Of a stretch of DNA of 64,000 bases, positions 16,104-25,747 are shown one piece after another; position 1 is the first letter of the stretch, and every line of letters begins with the position of its first letter. The notes under the pieces are model-generated. The model was not told the DNA's origin and did no database searches. It worked only from the letters and a program-made list of their open reading frames with translations. Both the position numbers and the translations under genes were made by a program. The stretch comes from Porphyromonadaceae bacterium UBA7203 (lineage in GTDB: Bacteria > Bacteroidota > Bacteroidia > Bacteroidales > Muribaculaceae): positions 62,001 through 126,000 of the forward strand of contig DKUN01000017.1 of the NCBI GenBank assembly GCA_002490725.1. The letters are read 5' to 3'.

Positions 16104-18002
16104 ATGGAAATCAGACTTCAACTTCCAAAGGCGGCGCAATGGAGCGACGCCGACAATTATGCCGAGAATCTGCGCATGGCCGATATAGCCGGATGCCGCG
16201 GGGCGGTGCCGGTTGGGCGGCCGTCGACGCTGCTTGCCGATGCCGGCATAATCACGCACGTGCTGGCCGACGGGCGCATCCTCACCGTGGCCGACGACAT
16301 GCGCACGCTGGCCGTCGACGGACGTCTGGCCGGTGTGCTCGAATCAGACTTCCGCGCCGCCATGGCCGACGGTGACCGCATTATAGTGTTCACGTCCGGC
16401 GGACGCGAATGGGTCAGCGGCGGCGCTCTTCAGGGGGCGGGCCCCGGTGAGCCGCAGGTCGGCGTCGTGGCCGACGCAAACGTGACCCCACTGTCGGTCG
16501 AGGTTATCCCGGCCGCCCCGCTGAAGGGCGTCTATAACCGCATGACTACGCCGCTGCAGCCGGTTGACTGCCAGGCCATGGCGTTGCAGATAGGCGCCGG
16601 GGTGAGCTCGGCAATAGCGCGTGCGTCGATGCTCGGACTGCTCGTGCAGCCGTCGTGGGTCGGATGGCAGATGACCGATGCCGACGGACGCATCGTTGCG
16701 CGTGGCGAACCGGTAAAGGTCGGTTCCCTGCAGGGCAACGGCTCCCTGCGCTTCACATCGATTAAGAATGACGCTACGTTCATCCCCACCGGGTCTGACA
16801 TGCTCTCAGTCAGAGCCTACGGCCTGACGGTCAGGGTGGGGCGCAGTCCGAGCGAGTTCTGGCGCAGCCGCGTCAGCTCGCTTGAGATTATAGTGTGGCC
16901 CAACTGCGCTCGCGTTGTCGGTTCGACCGGCCATTTCGATGAAATCAACGGCACGTCGTCGACCCTTACTGTGGCGGCGCTGCTCGAAGAGACCGCCCGC
17001 GAGGGCCGGGGCATTATTGCTGCGCGCATTGACAGGCCTCTCGACGGGGTCGAGCAGGCAATCGGCTTGGGCAATCTGGGTTTCTGCGACTGGGATGCGG
17101 CCGCCGAGGCCGCCCGCGACCTCAATCCGCGGACGGTTTACTGCGGCGGTTCGCTGGTGGCCTATGCTCTTGAAGGCGAGCGCGGAGTTGTCGGAATTGC
17201 CGACAGCTCCAACCCGCTGAGCCTGACCGTCAGGGCCCGCGTGTGTCAGGGCTCGGTGATGAGGCTCTGCGCCCCCGTCGGTTCGAGTGGCGGCTGGAAC
17301 TACGGGCGCCATCATCTGCTCGCCTTTGCCACCGACGGCATTTATGCCCTCAGCATCGACGGCGCGCTCAAACGCATCTCGTCGACGCGCATCTGTGCGG
17401 AGGGCATAGCGCGGGCCGACGCCGTGGCCGTGAGCAGCGGCGCGGTCTATTGTGTCAGTGCCCGTGGCTCGGTGCTGTCGCTCGGCGGCTCGAAGGTCAG
17501 AGAAATAGCCTCGCCCCTGGCGCATCCTGTTGCGGCAGGGTGGTGTGGCCGTCACGAGGAGCTGATTCTGCTCGGGGCGGGAGGCACGATGGCGGCGGTT
17601 GACCGCGAGGGGCGTGCCTCGATGCGCACGCTCTTTCGTGCCGAGAGGCTGGTCGAGCCCTCGATGGCGGTCGATTCGATGGGCGCGCTCCGCAATCTCG
17701 ATGACGAAGAGGCTGAGGCAGAGGTCGGGGTGGTAAGGCGTTGCCGAGAGCGCATGGCCGCCGGGGCCGGAGTCAGACACCGGGCCGTGTGGCTGCTCGA
17801 CGCCGCACGTGTAGCGGCGCTGAAACTGACGCTGAAGGCCGATGGCGGCGGTTCGCCGCAGCGGGTGCTCGAACTGATCGTCAACGGCTCGGTCAACGCT
17901 CCTGTCGAGGCCGATTTCGCGTGCCCGCGCAGGGCCTACCTGACTGCCGAGGTGAGCGGCCGGCTGACTGCGCCCGCGCGTCTGCTGTCGGTGAAAATAT
18001 GA
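16104..18002 (+). CDS. Unrecognised 632-residue repeat-rich protein (possible beta-propeller)
   Basis: I do not recognise a family. The protein has no signal peptide and no membrane segment, so it should be cytoplasmic or released by another route. It begins MEIRLQLPKAAQWSDADNYA and contains many short strand-turn-strand units, with motifs such as DGRILTVADD, TDGIYALSIDG and SSGAVYCVSARGSVLSLGG, suggesting propeller blades. The layout loosely recalls large propeller-like proteins I associate with Bacteroidales prophage-like islands, but no phage genes lie nearby, so that is weak. The last 100 residues end in a beta-rich segment (LKLTLKADGGG, AYLTAEVSG). It sits alone between the divergent GH3 gene and the lptF-like gene, which has its own promoter. 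Confidence 0.75.
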   Translation: MEIRLQLPKAAQWSDADNYAENLRMADIAGCRGAVPVGRPSTLLADAGIITHVLADGRILTVADDMRTLAVDGRLAGVLESDFRAAMADGDRIIVFTSGGREWVSGGALQGAGPGEPQVGVVADANVTPLSVEVIPAAPLKGVYNRMTTPLQPVDCQAMALQIGAGVSSAIARASMLGLLVQPSWVGWQMTDADGRIVARGEPVKVGSLQGNGSLRFTSIKNDATFIPTGSDMLSVRAYGLTVRVGRSPSEFWRSRVSSLEIIVWPNCARVVGSTGHFDEINGTSSTLTVAALLEETAREGRGIIAARIDRPLDGVEQAIGLGNLGFCDWDAAAEAARDLNPRTVYCGGSLVAYALEGERGVVGIADSSNPLSLTVRARVCQGSVMRLCAPVGSSGGWNYGRHHLLAFATDGIYALSIDGALKRISSTRICAEGIARADAVAVSSGAVYCVSARGSVLSLGGSKVREIASPLAHPVAAGWCGRHEELILLGAGGTMAAVDREGRASMRTLFRAERLVEPSMAVDSMGALRNLDDEEAEAEVGVVRRCRERMAAGAGVRHRAVWLLDAARVAALKLTLKADGGGSPQRVLELIVNGSVNAPVEADFACPRRAYLTAEVSGRLTAPARLLSVKI

Positions 18003-18020
18003 TAACTCACAAAAAATGCG

Positions 18021-18028
18021 TAACTTTG
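18021..18028 (+). promoter_or_regulatory. -7 element for the lptF-ribBA-porU run, abutting the GTG start
   Basis: TAACTTTG is followed by only four bases (TGCC) before the GTG at 18033. By the usual Bacteroidota spacing the transcript would start at the start codon, so the mRNA is probably leaderless. The -33 position lacks a clear TTG. Confidence 0.6.
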
Positions 18029-18032
18029 TGCC

Positions 18033-19931
18033 GTGATTCAGTTCAAGAAGCTCGACCGGTTCATTCTGTGGCAGTTTCTGCCGCTTTTTGCAATGACCTT
18101 CCTTATCTGCACGTTTATCGTGCTGATGCAGTTCCTGTGGCTTCATCTGCAGGACCTGGTAGGCAAGGGGGTGGGCATCGGCGTGCTATCCGAACTGTTC
18201 TTTTATGCCGCGCTCTCCATGGTGCCGATGGCGCTGCCGCTGGCTGTGCTGCTGGCGAGTCTGATGACGTTCGGCAACCTCGGCGAGAGTTTTGAACTCA
18301 CGGCGCTGAAAGCCGGCGGCATATCGCTTTTCAGGGTAATGAAGCCGCTGATTGTGCTGATGGTCTTCGTGGCTATCGGCGCATTCTTTTTTCAGAACAA
18401 CGTGCTGCCGGTGGCGCAGACCAAAATGTGGACGCTGTTGAAATCGGTGCGACAGAAAACGCCCGAACTCGACATCGTCGAGGGCGAGTTCAACTACCAG
18501 CTGCCCAACATCAACATCTATGTCGAGGAGAAAAACCGCGAGAGCGGCATGCTCTACGGCGTGATGATTTATGATTTCCGCCAGGGCTTTGACCGCTCGC
18601 GTGTGATTCTGGCCGACAGCGCCACCCTGCGCACCGCCCCCGACAAGACCCACATGTATCTGACTCTACACCACGGCGAGCTCTTTGAGAATCTCCGCGA
18701 AGGGCAGGGGGGCATGAGCAACGAGCGCAACCGCCTGTATCGCAGCGAGCGTTTCAGCAACAAGATGATTACCGTGGAGTTCGACGTCAATCTTGAAATG
18801 ATCGACGAGAACGAGATGGGCTCGCTCTATATCGGCAAGAATGTCAGGCAACTGGCCAATTCAATCGACTCGCTCCACCAGCGCCTCGACTCCATCGGCA
18901 TGACCATCGGCAACGAACTGGCCACGCAGCCCATCGTGGCGCTGCGCCCCGACGAGGTGCCCGCGGCCGAGCGTGCTCCCGACGCCCGCCCCACGATGCA
19001 GGTCGACCCCGATTCGGCCCGCCGTGCCCAGCGCCCCTACACCAAGCGCATTGTTTATCAAACCGCCCGCAACAGCATTGACCGCAAGCGCATCGAATAT
19101 CTGGGACGCTCAATCTATCTCGACGACGAGCACAACACCCTTCGCCGCCACGGCATTGAGCTTCACCGCAAGTTCACGCTTTCGCTGGCGTGCCTGGTGT
19201 TCTTTTTTATCGGCGCCCCGCTCGGTGCGATAATCCGCAAGGGGGGCATCGGCACGCCGCTGGTCATCAGCGTGCTGCTCTTTATTTTCTACTACATCAT
19301 CGACAATACGGGCTACCGTCTGGCCCGTGACGGCCGTCTGGCCGTATGGGAGGGCATATGGCTCAGTTCGGGCGTGTTGCTGCCGCTCGGCATCTTCGTT
19401 ACCTACAAGGCGGTCAAGGATTCGGCCGTGTTCAATGCCGACAGCTACATGCGCCTGCTGCGCACTCTGACCGGCAAGAACGTGCGCGCCCTGTCGGTCA
19501 AAGAGGTTGTGATCGAAGACTTCGAGCCCGCGCGTGCCGGCGAGATTCTCGCCGAGGTGCTCAGTGCTTTTGAAGCCTTTGCCGGGCGCCATCGCGGTTA
19601 CTGCGGCTATGCGGCCTACTGGCGCGGTGGTTTCCCCCAGCCTGAAATAGCCGCGCTCAATGCCGAGCTCGAGCCTGCTGTAAGCTATCTGGCCAACAGC
19701 CGCTCGCAGAATGTGGTCGACAAGCTCAACGAGCTCCCGATTATTGAAAACTTCAGCATTCTCCATCCTGCCGCCGGCCGCGTGACGACCTTACTGAAAT
19801 GGTTCTTCCCGGCTGGTGTGGCCGTATGGCTGGTGTCGCTGCCGATGCAGCGCCGCCTGCTTGGCCGCGTGAGGCAGATAATAAACATTATACCTGAACT
19901 ACAAGCTATTTTACAACATGAACAGCATTAA
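18033..19931 (+). CDS. LptF/LptG-family lipopolysaccharide export permease
   Basis: A 632-residue inner-membrane protein of the YjgP/YjgQ family, which with LptB and LptC extracts lipopolysaccharide from the inner membrane. Three membrane segments lie near residues 12-32, 57-77 and 104-122. A periplasmic jellyroll region spans about 130-370 and includes the conserved LDIVEGEFN. Three more membrane segments follow near 383-460. A C-terminal extension of about 160 residues ends with another hydrophobic stretch near 590-605. The GTG start at 18033 is chosen because the next ATG (residue 21) would cut the first membrane helix. The reading frame overlaps ribBA by 14 bp. Confidence 0.88.
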   Translation: MIQFKKLDRFILWQFLPLFAMTFLICTFIVLMQFLWLHLQDLVGKGVGIGVLSELFFYAALSMVPMALPLAVLLASLMTFGNLGESFELTALKAGGISLFRVMKPLIVLMVFVAIGAFFFQNNVLPVAQTKMWTLLKSVRQKTPELDIVEGEFNYQLPNINIYVEEKNRESGMLYGVMIYDFRQGFDRSRVILADSATLRTAPDKTHMYLTLHHGELFENLREGQGGMSNERNRLYRSERFSNKMITVEFDVNLEMIDENEMGSLYIGKNVRQLANSIDSLHQRLDSIGMTIGNELATQPIVALRPDEVPAAERAPDARPTMQVDPDSARRAQRPYTKRIVYQTARNSIDRKRIEYLGRSIYLDDEHNTLRRHGIELHRKFTLSLACLVFFFIGAPLGAIIRKGGIGTPLVISVLLFIFYYIIDNTGYRLARDGRLAVWEGIWLSSGVLLPLGIFVTYKAVKDSAVFNADSYMRLLRTLTGKNVRALSVKEVVIEDFEPARAGEILAEVLSAFEAFAGRHRGYCGYAAYWRGGFPQPEIAALNAELEPAVSYLANSRSQNVVDKLNELPIIENFSILHPAAGRVTTLLKWFFPAGVAVWLVSLPMQRRLLGRVRQIINIIPELQAILQHEQH

Positions 19932-21126
19932 ACTCGACAGCATCGAAGAAGCCATTGAAGACTTCCGTCAGGGCAAGTTTGTAATTGTGGTCGACGATGA
20001 GGACCGCGAAAACGAAGGCGACCTCATTGTCGCTGCCGAAAAGATAACCCCCGAGCAGGTCAATTTCATGCTCAAAAACGCGCGCGGTGTGCTCTGCGCC
20101 CCGCTGACCAACTCGCGGGCACGCGAGCTTGGCCTTGACCGTCAGGTCGACCACAACACGTCGGTGCTCGGCACTCCGTTTACCGTCACAGTCGACAAGC
20201 TCGAGGGCTGCTCGACCGGCGTGAGCATCCAGGACCGCTGCGCCACCATTCGCGCACTGGCCGATCCGGAGTCGACTCCCGCAACCTTCGGCCGTCCGGG
20301 CCACATCAACCCGCTCTATGCGCAGGACCACGGCGTTTTGAAGCGCACCGGCCACACCGAGGCCGGCGTCGACCTGGCCCGTCTGGCAGGGCTGCAGCCC
20401 GTTGCGGCGCTCATGGAAATTATGAGTGACGACGGCTCGATGGCGCGTCTGCCCGAGCTGCGCGAAATGGCCGACCGCTGGGGCTTCAAACTGATTTCAA
20501 TCGCTGATCTCGTGGCCTATCGCAACCGCACCGAATCGCTCATCGAGCAGGGGGTGGAGGTTGACCTCCCCACCGCCTGGGGCCACTTCCGCGCAATTCC
20601 TTTCCGCCAGAAGAGCAACGGCCTGGAACACATCGCGCTGGTCAAGGGCGATCTCAGTGGCGACGAGCCCGTTCTGGTCAGGGTGCACTCGTCGTGTGCC
20701 ACCGGCGATATCTTCTCGTCATGCCGCTGCGACTGCGGCGAGCAGCTCCATCGCGCCATGCAGGCCATTGACCGCGAGGGTCGCGGCGCAGTGGTCTATC
20801 TGATGCAGGAAGGCCGCGGAATCGGCCTGATGGAGAAGATGAAGGCCTATAAGCTTCAGGAAGAGGGCATGGATACCGTCGACGCCAATATCTGCCTGGG
20901 TCATAAGGCCGACGAGCGCGACTATGGTGTAGGCGCCCAGATTCTCCGTTCAATCGGCGTCAGCCGCATGCGTCTGATGAGCAATAACCCGACCAAGCGT
21001 GTCGGTCTTCAGGGCTATGGGCTGGAAATTGTAGAGACCGTGCCGATCGAGGTGGAGCCCAATGAATATAATGCCCGCTATCTGCGCACCAAGCGTATCC
21101 GCATGGGCCACGATCTGCACTTATGA
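19918..21126 (+). CDS. ribBA: Bifunctional DHBP synthase / GTP cyclohydrolase II
   Basis: A fusion enzyme supplying both branches of riboflavin synthesis. Residues about 1-200 are 3,4-dihydroxy-2-butanone 4-phosphate synthase, with the acidic DDEDRENEGDL motif near 24 and GHTEAGVDL near 143. Residues about 205-400 are GTP cyclohydrolase II, with the zinc-binding CRCDCGEQLH cluster near 265 and the QEGRGIGL loop near 298. The 402-residue length is normal for RibBA. It overlaps the permease gene upstream by 14 bp and the ATPase gene downstream by an ATGA junction, so the run is translationally coupled. Riboflavin synthesis has no obvious link to the neighbours. Confidence 0.96.
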   Translation: MNSIKLDSIEEAIEDFRQGKFVIVVDDEDRENEGDLIVAAEKITPEQVNFMLKNARGVLCAPLTNSRARELGLDRQVDHNTSVLGTPFTVTVDKLEGCSTGVSIQDRCATIRALADPESTPATFGRPGHINPLYAQDHGVLKRTGHTEAGVDLARLAGLQPVAALMEIMSDDGSMARLPELREMADRWGFKLISIADLVAYRNRTESLIEQGVEVDLPTAWGHFRAIPFRQKSNGLEHIALVKGDLSGDEPVLVRVHSSCATGDIFSSCRCDCGEQLHRAMQAIDREGRGAVVYLMQEGRGIGLMEKMKAYKLQEEGMDTVDANICLGHKADERDYGVGAQILRSIGVSRMRLMSNNPTKRVGLQGYGLEIVETVPIEVEPNEYNARYLRTKRIRMGHDLHL

Positions 21127-21776
21127 TTGAGGTCGGCGACATACGCAAACGTTTTGATAACCTGGAGGTTCTGCGCGGCGTAAGCCTCAGCGTGGCCGAC
21201 TCCGAGGTGGTGGCTATTGTCGGGCCGAGCGGTGCCGGCAAGACCACTTTGCTTCAGATAATGGGTTCGCTCGAACGTCCTGACGGGGGCTCGGTAAAAT
21301 ATGACAGCACTGACATATTCGCCCTTTCCGACCGCCAGCTGGCAGCATTCCGCAACCGCCATATCGGCTTCGTGTTTCAGTTCCACAGTCTGCTTCCCGA
21401 ATTCACGCTCGAGGAGAATGTGGCGCTCCCGGCATTGATAGGCGGGGCCCGACGTGCCGACGCGACGGCCCGTGCCCGCGAACTGATCGACTACATGGGC
21501 CTGGCCTCGCGTCTTGACCACCGGCCGGCCCAGCTGTCGGGCGGTGAGCGTCAGCGTGCGGCCGTTGCCCGCGCCCTGATCAACAGTCCGCAGGTGGTGC
21601 TCGCCGACGAACCGAGCGGCTCGCTCGACTCGGCCAACCGCGCTGAACTTCACCGGCTTTTCTTTGACCTGCGCCGCGACCGCGGCCAGAGTTTCGTCAT
21701 AGTTACCCACGACGAGAATCTCGCCTCGAGCGCCGACCGCACAATTCGCCTTGTCGACGGCCGCATAGCGCAATAA
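21123..21776 (+). CDS. ABC transporter ATPase, LolD-like
   Basis: A 217-residue ATP-binding subunit with Walker A GPSGAGKTTLLQ near residue 35, signature LSGGERQRAAVARAL near 138, and Walker B VVLADEPSGSLD near 158. Size and motif spacing match the MacB/LolD/FtsE class. LolD powers the release of lipoproteins from the inner membrane, and that is the best guess here. No permease gene lies next to it, so the partner must be encoded elsewhere. It overlaps ribBA by four bases (ATGA) and is 31 bp before porU. Confidence 0.88.
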   Translation: MIEVGDIRKRFDNLEVLRGVSLSVADSEVVAIVGPSGAGKTTLLQIMGSLERPDGGSVKYDSTDIFALSDRQLAAFRNRHIGFVFQFHSLLPEFTLEENVALPALIGGARRADATARARELIDYMGLASRLDHRPAQLSGGERQRAAVARALINSPQVVLADEPSGSLDSANRAELHRLFFDLRRDRGQSFVIVTHDENLASSADRTIRLVDGRIAQ

Positions 21777-21807
21777 TCAACCCCGTGGCGGCGTTATATG
21801 TTCAGCT

Positions 21808-24800
21808 ATGAAGAGTATATTGCGAACACTATATCTGATTATAATCGGTCTGAGCGTAGCCGCTGACGCTCTTGCCTTTGCGCCCGAAACCTACACCGCC
21901 TCCTCGGCACTGAGCCGTGGCAGATGGGTCAGAATCAAGGTGAAAACGGGCGGTATGCACTGCATTCCGGCTTCGACCCTTGCCGACTGGGGATTCGCCG
22001 ATCCGTCGAGGGTCAGCGTCCACGGCTATGGCGGAGCAATGATTTCCGACGTGCTCTCGCCCGAAAACTATATCGACGACCTGCCCCGCGCCGCCTCGCG
22101 CCTGACCTCGCGCGGCCTGGTGTTCTATGCGGTCGGCCCCGAACAGGTCAATCTCGACGCCGAAGGCTCGCTGACCCATGCCGTCAACCCCTATAGCAGC
22201 TACGGCTACTACTACCTGACCGAGAACGACTCGCCTGTGCCTGCTCCCGAACGGGGCGGCACCGCTCTTGCCTCGGCCGACGGATGCGTCACTTCGGTCA
22301 TGGCCATGAGCTATTATGACCCGCAGGAGGTTTCTGTCGGCAACACGGGCCGGATGATGGTTGGCGAAGACTTCAAGCAGAAGAATCCGCGCCAGATGAG
22401 TCTTTACATGCCCGGCCTCGTTGCGTCAGAGAATGTGACCGTCAGGACGAGCATCGTGGTGCACTCTGTTTCGATGAGTCCCGGCGTGCGCATCAGCGTC
22501 AACGGCACTCAGTTGCCGGCTGCGTCCGGCGACGTTGTTCCCTCGACTGCCAAAGATAGCGGAATCTATGGCTCCATGAGCACTATAAGCAAGACATTCA
22601 CCGCCGCCGGCGAGGAGGCCAATATTTCCATCTCGCTGACCAATACCGGCAATATGCGCCTTGGCTGTCTCAACTATGTCGAACTGATTTACCGCCGCGC
22701 TCTGGCCGGCTCGATGGAGTTCATGTCGTCGTCGCCCTCGCTGGCCGCAGCCTCGGCCGGAGGCGCCGGTCGCTATGTATGGGATGTAACCGACCCTGCC
22801 GCCCACTATGAACTCAACGTCGGCGCTATCGGTGCCTGGCGCAACGAGCGTGCCGGAGTGAGGCGCTATGTGGTCTGGGGCGAGAACGATAATATGCCCG
22901 TGCCCGAACATGACGGAAGCGTTCCGGCTCAGAATCTTCACGGCATCACTGCCATACCCGACATGGTCATCATTGCGCCTAATGCCTACATCAAGCCGGC
23001 CACGGTCATTGCCGACCTGCACCGCAACTACGAAAACGAAAAGCTGACGGTCGAGGTGGTCAGGCTTGACCATATACTCAACGAATTCGGCTCGGGTGCG
23101 TTTGATCCGGGTGCCATACGCCGTTTTCTCAAGATGCTCTACGACCGCGGCAATGCCGACGGCGCCAATCCGCTGCGCTATGCGCTGCTTATCGGCAAGG
23201 GCACGTTCGACAACCGCAAGCTGACAGCCGTGGGCCGCAACATGCGCAACCCCATGCCTCTGTGGATAAGCGAAAACTCGCTCAGCGAAAGCTCGTCGTA
23301 TTCGACCGACGACTATTTCGGCCTGCTGACCGACTATGACGGAACCCGCCCGTCGACCGAAGACCTCGACATCGCCGTGGGCCGCATTCCTGCCACGTCT
23401 GAAAACGAAGCGACCATAGTCGCTGAAAAAATACGCCGCTATCTCTACACCATGCCCAAGGGTGCCTGGCGCAACCACATGACCATACTGGCCGATGATG
23501 AAAACAAGGGTGACCACATGCTTCAGTCTGAAGCGTTGATCAATGGACTCAGCGCCGGACCGTCGGGCTCGCGCATGATAATCGACAAGGTCTATTGCGA
23601 CGCGTATCTGCGCCAGAATTCGACCTATCCGGGAGCGAAGTCCGACCTGTTCCGTAACTTCAACGACGGCATGTCGATTTTTGCATTTATCGGCCACGGC
23701 TCGCCTAACGCTCTCGGCTCAAAAAACATAATTCAGCCGCTCGACTTCCGCGACCGCTTCTATCTGCGCCGTTTGCCATTTTTCTACGCGGCCACATGCT
23801 CGTTTCTCAAGTGGGACACCGACATAACCTCGCAGGCCGAGGCGCTGATGTTTCAGCGCGACGGCGGCATAATAGGCTGCATATCGGCGCTCCGTCCGGT
23901 CTATATCAGCGCCAACGGCGATTTGTCGGCGTCGTTCGGGCGCGCGCTCGGCGGCTATGATGCCGACGGCATGGTGCCTGCTGTGGGCGAGCTTTACCGC
24001 CTGGCCAAAAACGGCGTCAGAGACACCAACAAGCTCCGTTACGTAATGATGGGCGACCCCGCCCTGCGCCTGGCCTTTCCCTCTGACAGGGTGACGCTCG
24101 ACGCCATTAACGGCTCTGCCGTCAGCTCTGCCGAGCCCTTTACCATCAAGGCGCGCCAGGAACTGACCCTGACCGGCCGGATTACCGACCCTTCGGGCCG
24201 CCTGCTGAGCGATTTTAACGGCACGGTGACGGCAACGTTCTACGATGCTGACTACTCGACCGTTTCACACGGCTACGGCAAAGGCGAGGAGGTTCCATTC
24301 GAACAGCACGGCGACCTCCTTTTCGTGGCAGGCGGGCAGGCTACGGCCGGTGAATATACCATTAACGTGCGCATGCCTCAGAACATAGCTGACAACTACC
24401 GGCCGGCAACGATGAGCCTCTACGCCCAGGCTACCGGCACGGGCGACCTGCGCGAGGCGGCCGGCATCTGTCGCGACCTATATGCGTTCGGCTACGACGA
24501 GACGACACCCGACGACAGTGAGGCTCCGATTATCCACCACATGACGCTCAACAGCGATGACTTCGAGTCAGGCGACGATGTTAACCCCTCGCCTCTGCTC
24601 ATTGCGCGTCTGAGCGACAACTCGGGCCTGAACATGTCGACCGCAGGCGTGGGCCAGCGCATGTCGCTGACCATCGACGGCGGCACTACGTTTACCGACC
24701 TGGCAAGCTACTTCACGCCCGACATGACGCCCTTTGCCGGCAAGGCCAGCGGCACGCTCAGCTATCCTGTCGCCGAGATGCGCGAGGGGGCCCACTCCCT

Positions 24801-25188
24801 GCGACTTCGTGTATGGGATATCGACGGCAACTTTACCGACCGTCAGATCGAGTGCAACGTCAGCGCCGCTCTGGCCCCCGAAATCTACGAAGTGTTTACC
24901 GACGCCATGCCCGCGCGCACCGAAGCCCGTTTCTACGTTCGTCATAACCGGCCCGACCAGATTGTCAAAGTGACCGTTAGCGTCTATGACCTGATGGGCC
25001 GCAGAGTGTGGAGCGGCGATGCCGAGGCCCGTTCCGACATGGAAACCTCCTCGCCCCTGGTGTGGGATCTGCGCAACGAGGGCGGCCAGCGGGTGCCCCG
25101 CGGCATATATGTTTATCGCGCCGAACTGACCTCAGCCACGAGCAAGGCCGCCTCGGCGTCAAAGAAACTTGCAGTAGCCAATGAATGA
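21808..25188 (+). CDS. porU: Type IX secretion sortase PorU (C25-family peptidase)
   Basis: PorU cuts the C-terminal sorting domain from proteins exported by the type IX system and attaches them to A-lipopolysaccharide at the cell surface. The 1126-residue precursor starts with a signal peptide (KSILRTLYLIIIGLS). The gingipain-like catalytic region contains TDDYFGLLTDYDG and AVGRIPA near 500-530. The predicted catalytic pair is His630 in FIGHGSPN and Cys664 in YAATCSF. The C-terminal part ends in an FlgD-like Ig fold (YDLMGRRVWSGD to PRGIYVYRAE). The partner gene porV is not adjacent. The last 8 bp overlap the LOG gene. Proteins encoded at 387-3803 and 27983-30790 have tails that could be its substrates. 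Confidence 0.9.
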   Translation: MKSILRTLYLIIIGLSVAADALAFAPETYTASSALSRGRWVRIKVKTGGMHCIPASTLADWGFADPSRVSVHGYGGAMISDVLSPENYIDDLPRAASRLTSRGLVFYAVGPEQVNLDAEGSLTHAVNPYSSYGYYYLTENDSPVPAPERGGTALASADGCVTSVMAMSYYDPQEVSVGNTGRMMVGEDFKQKNPRQMSLYMPGLVASENVTVRTSIVVHSVSMSPGVRISVNGTQLPAASGDVVPSTAKDSGIYGSMSTISKTFTAAGEEANISISLTNTGNMRLGCLNYVELIYRRALAGSMEFMSSSPSLAAASAGGAGRYVWDVTDPAAHYELNVGAIGAWRNERAGVRRYVVWGENDNMPVPEHDGSVPAQNLHGITAIPDMVIIAPNAYIKPATVIADLHRNYENEKLTVEVVRLDHILNEFGSGAFDPGAIRRFLKMLYDRGNADGANPLRYALLIGKGTFDNRKLTAVGRNMRNPMPLWISENSLSESSSYSTDDYFGLLTDYDGTRPSTEDLDIAVGRIPATSENEATIVAEKIRRYLYTMPKGAWRNHMTILADDENKGDHMLQSEALINGLSAGPSGSRMIIDKVYCDAYLRQNSTYPGAKSDLFRNFNDGMSIFAFIGHGSPNALGSKNIIQPLDFRDRFYLRRLPFFYAATCSFLKWDTDITSQAEALMFQRDGGIIGCISALRPVYISANGDLSASFGRALGGYDADGMVPAVGELYRLAKNGVRDTNKLRYVMMGDPALRLAFPSDRVTLDAINGSAVSSAEPFTIKARQELTLTGRITDPSGRLLSDFNGTVTATFYDADYSTVSHGYGKGEEVPFEQHGDLLFVAGGQATAGEYTINVRMPQNIADNYRPATMSLYAQATGTGDLREAAGICRDLYAFGYDETTPDDSEAPIIHHMTLNSDDFESGDDVNPSPLLIARLSDNSGLNMSTAGVGQRMSLTIDGGTTFTDLASYFTPDMTPFAGKASGTLSYPVAEMREGAHSLRLRVWDIDGNFTDRQIECNVSAALAPEIYEVFTDAMPARTEARFYVRHNRPDQIVKVTVSVYDLMGRRVWSGDAEARSDMETSSPLVWDLRNEGGQRVPRGIYVYRAELTSATSKAASASKKLAVANE

Positions 25189-25747
25189 GAATAAAAAAGC
25201 AGTGACAGTCTACTGCGCGTCGAGCCCGGAGGCTCCCGCGCGGTTTATCGACGCCGCACGCGAGCTCGGACGGCTCGCTTCCGAGGCCGGATGGGCCACG
25301 GTCAGCGGCGCAGGCACGCTCGGCCTGATGGGCGCCGTTGTCGACGGCACTCTCAGCGTCGAGGGCGGACGCGCCATTGGCGTGATTCCGCAATTTATGG
25401 TTGACCGCGGATGGGCCAATCCGCGCATGACCGAACTCCACGTTACCGGTTCTATGGCCGAACGCAAGCAGATGCTTGCCGACCTCGGTTGCGGCGCCAT
25501 AGCCCTGCCCGGCGGAATCGGCACGCTCGACGAACTGATGGATCTGCTCACCTGCTGTCAGCTCGGATTGTACACCCGTCCGGTAGTGATTTTGAATGTA
25601 GATGGATTCTACGATAACCTGATTGCCCAACTCCGCCATGCCGACCGCTGCTCGATGATGCGCCATCTGGGCCTTCCGGGCGACCTTTGGATTGAGGCCG
25701 TAACGCCGGCTCAGGCGCTCGCCGCTGTAATCTCTGCCAATGACTGA
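25181..25747 (+). CDS. LOG-family nucleotide phosphoribohydrolase-like protein
   Basis: This 188-residue Rossmann-fold protein belongs to the TIGR00730/LOG family, whose characterised members release the base from nucleoside 5'-monophosphates. The conserved motif PGGIGTLDEL near residue 108 and the glycine-rich VSGAGTLGLMGAV near 40 are both present, as is the central AERKQMLADL. Length is typical. The physiological substrate in Bacteroidota is unknown. It overlaps porU by 8 bp at its start and the DUF4271 gene by 8 bp at its end. Confidence 0.9.
   Translation: MNENKKAVTVYCASSPEAPARFIDAARELGRLASEAGWATVSGAGTLGLMGAVVDGTLSVEGGRAIGVIPQFMVDRGWANPRMTELHVTGSMAERKQMLADLGCGAIALPGGIGTLDELMDLLTCCQLGLYTRPVVILNVDGFYDNLIAQLRHADRCSMMRHLGLPGDLWIEAVTPAQALAAVISAND

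Noticed and set aside
16806..18146. Minus-strand frame of 446 codons over the orphan gene and the lptF start
   Set aside because: It crosses the lptF promoter and start and has Arg/His/Gln-rich artefact composition; the plus-strand frame is longer and has a promoter.
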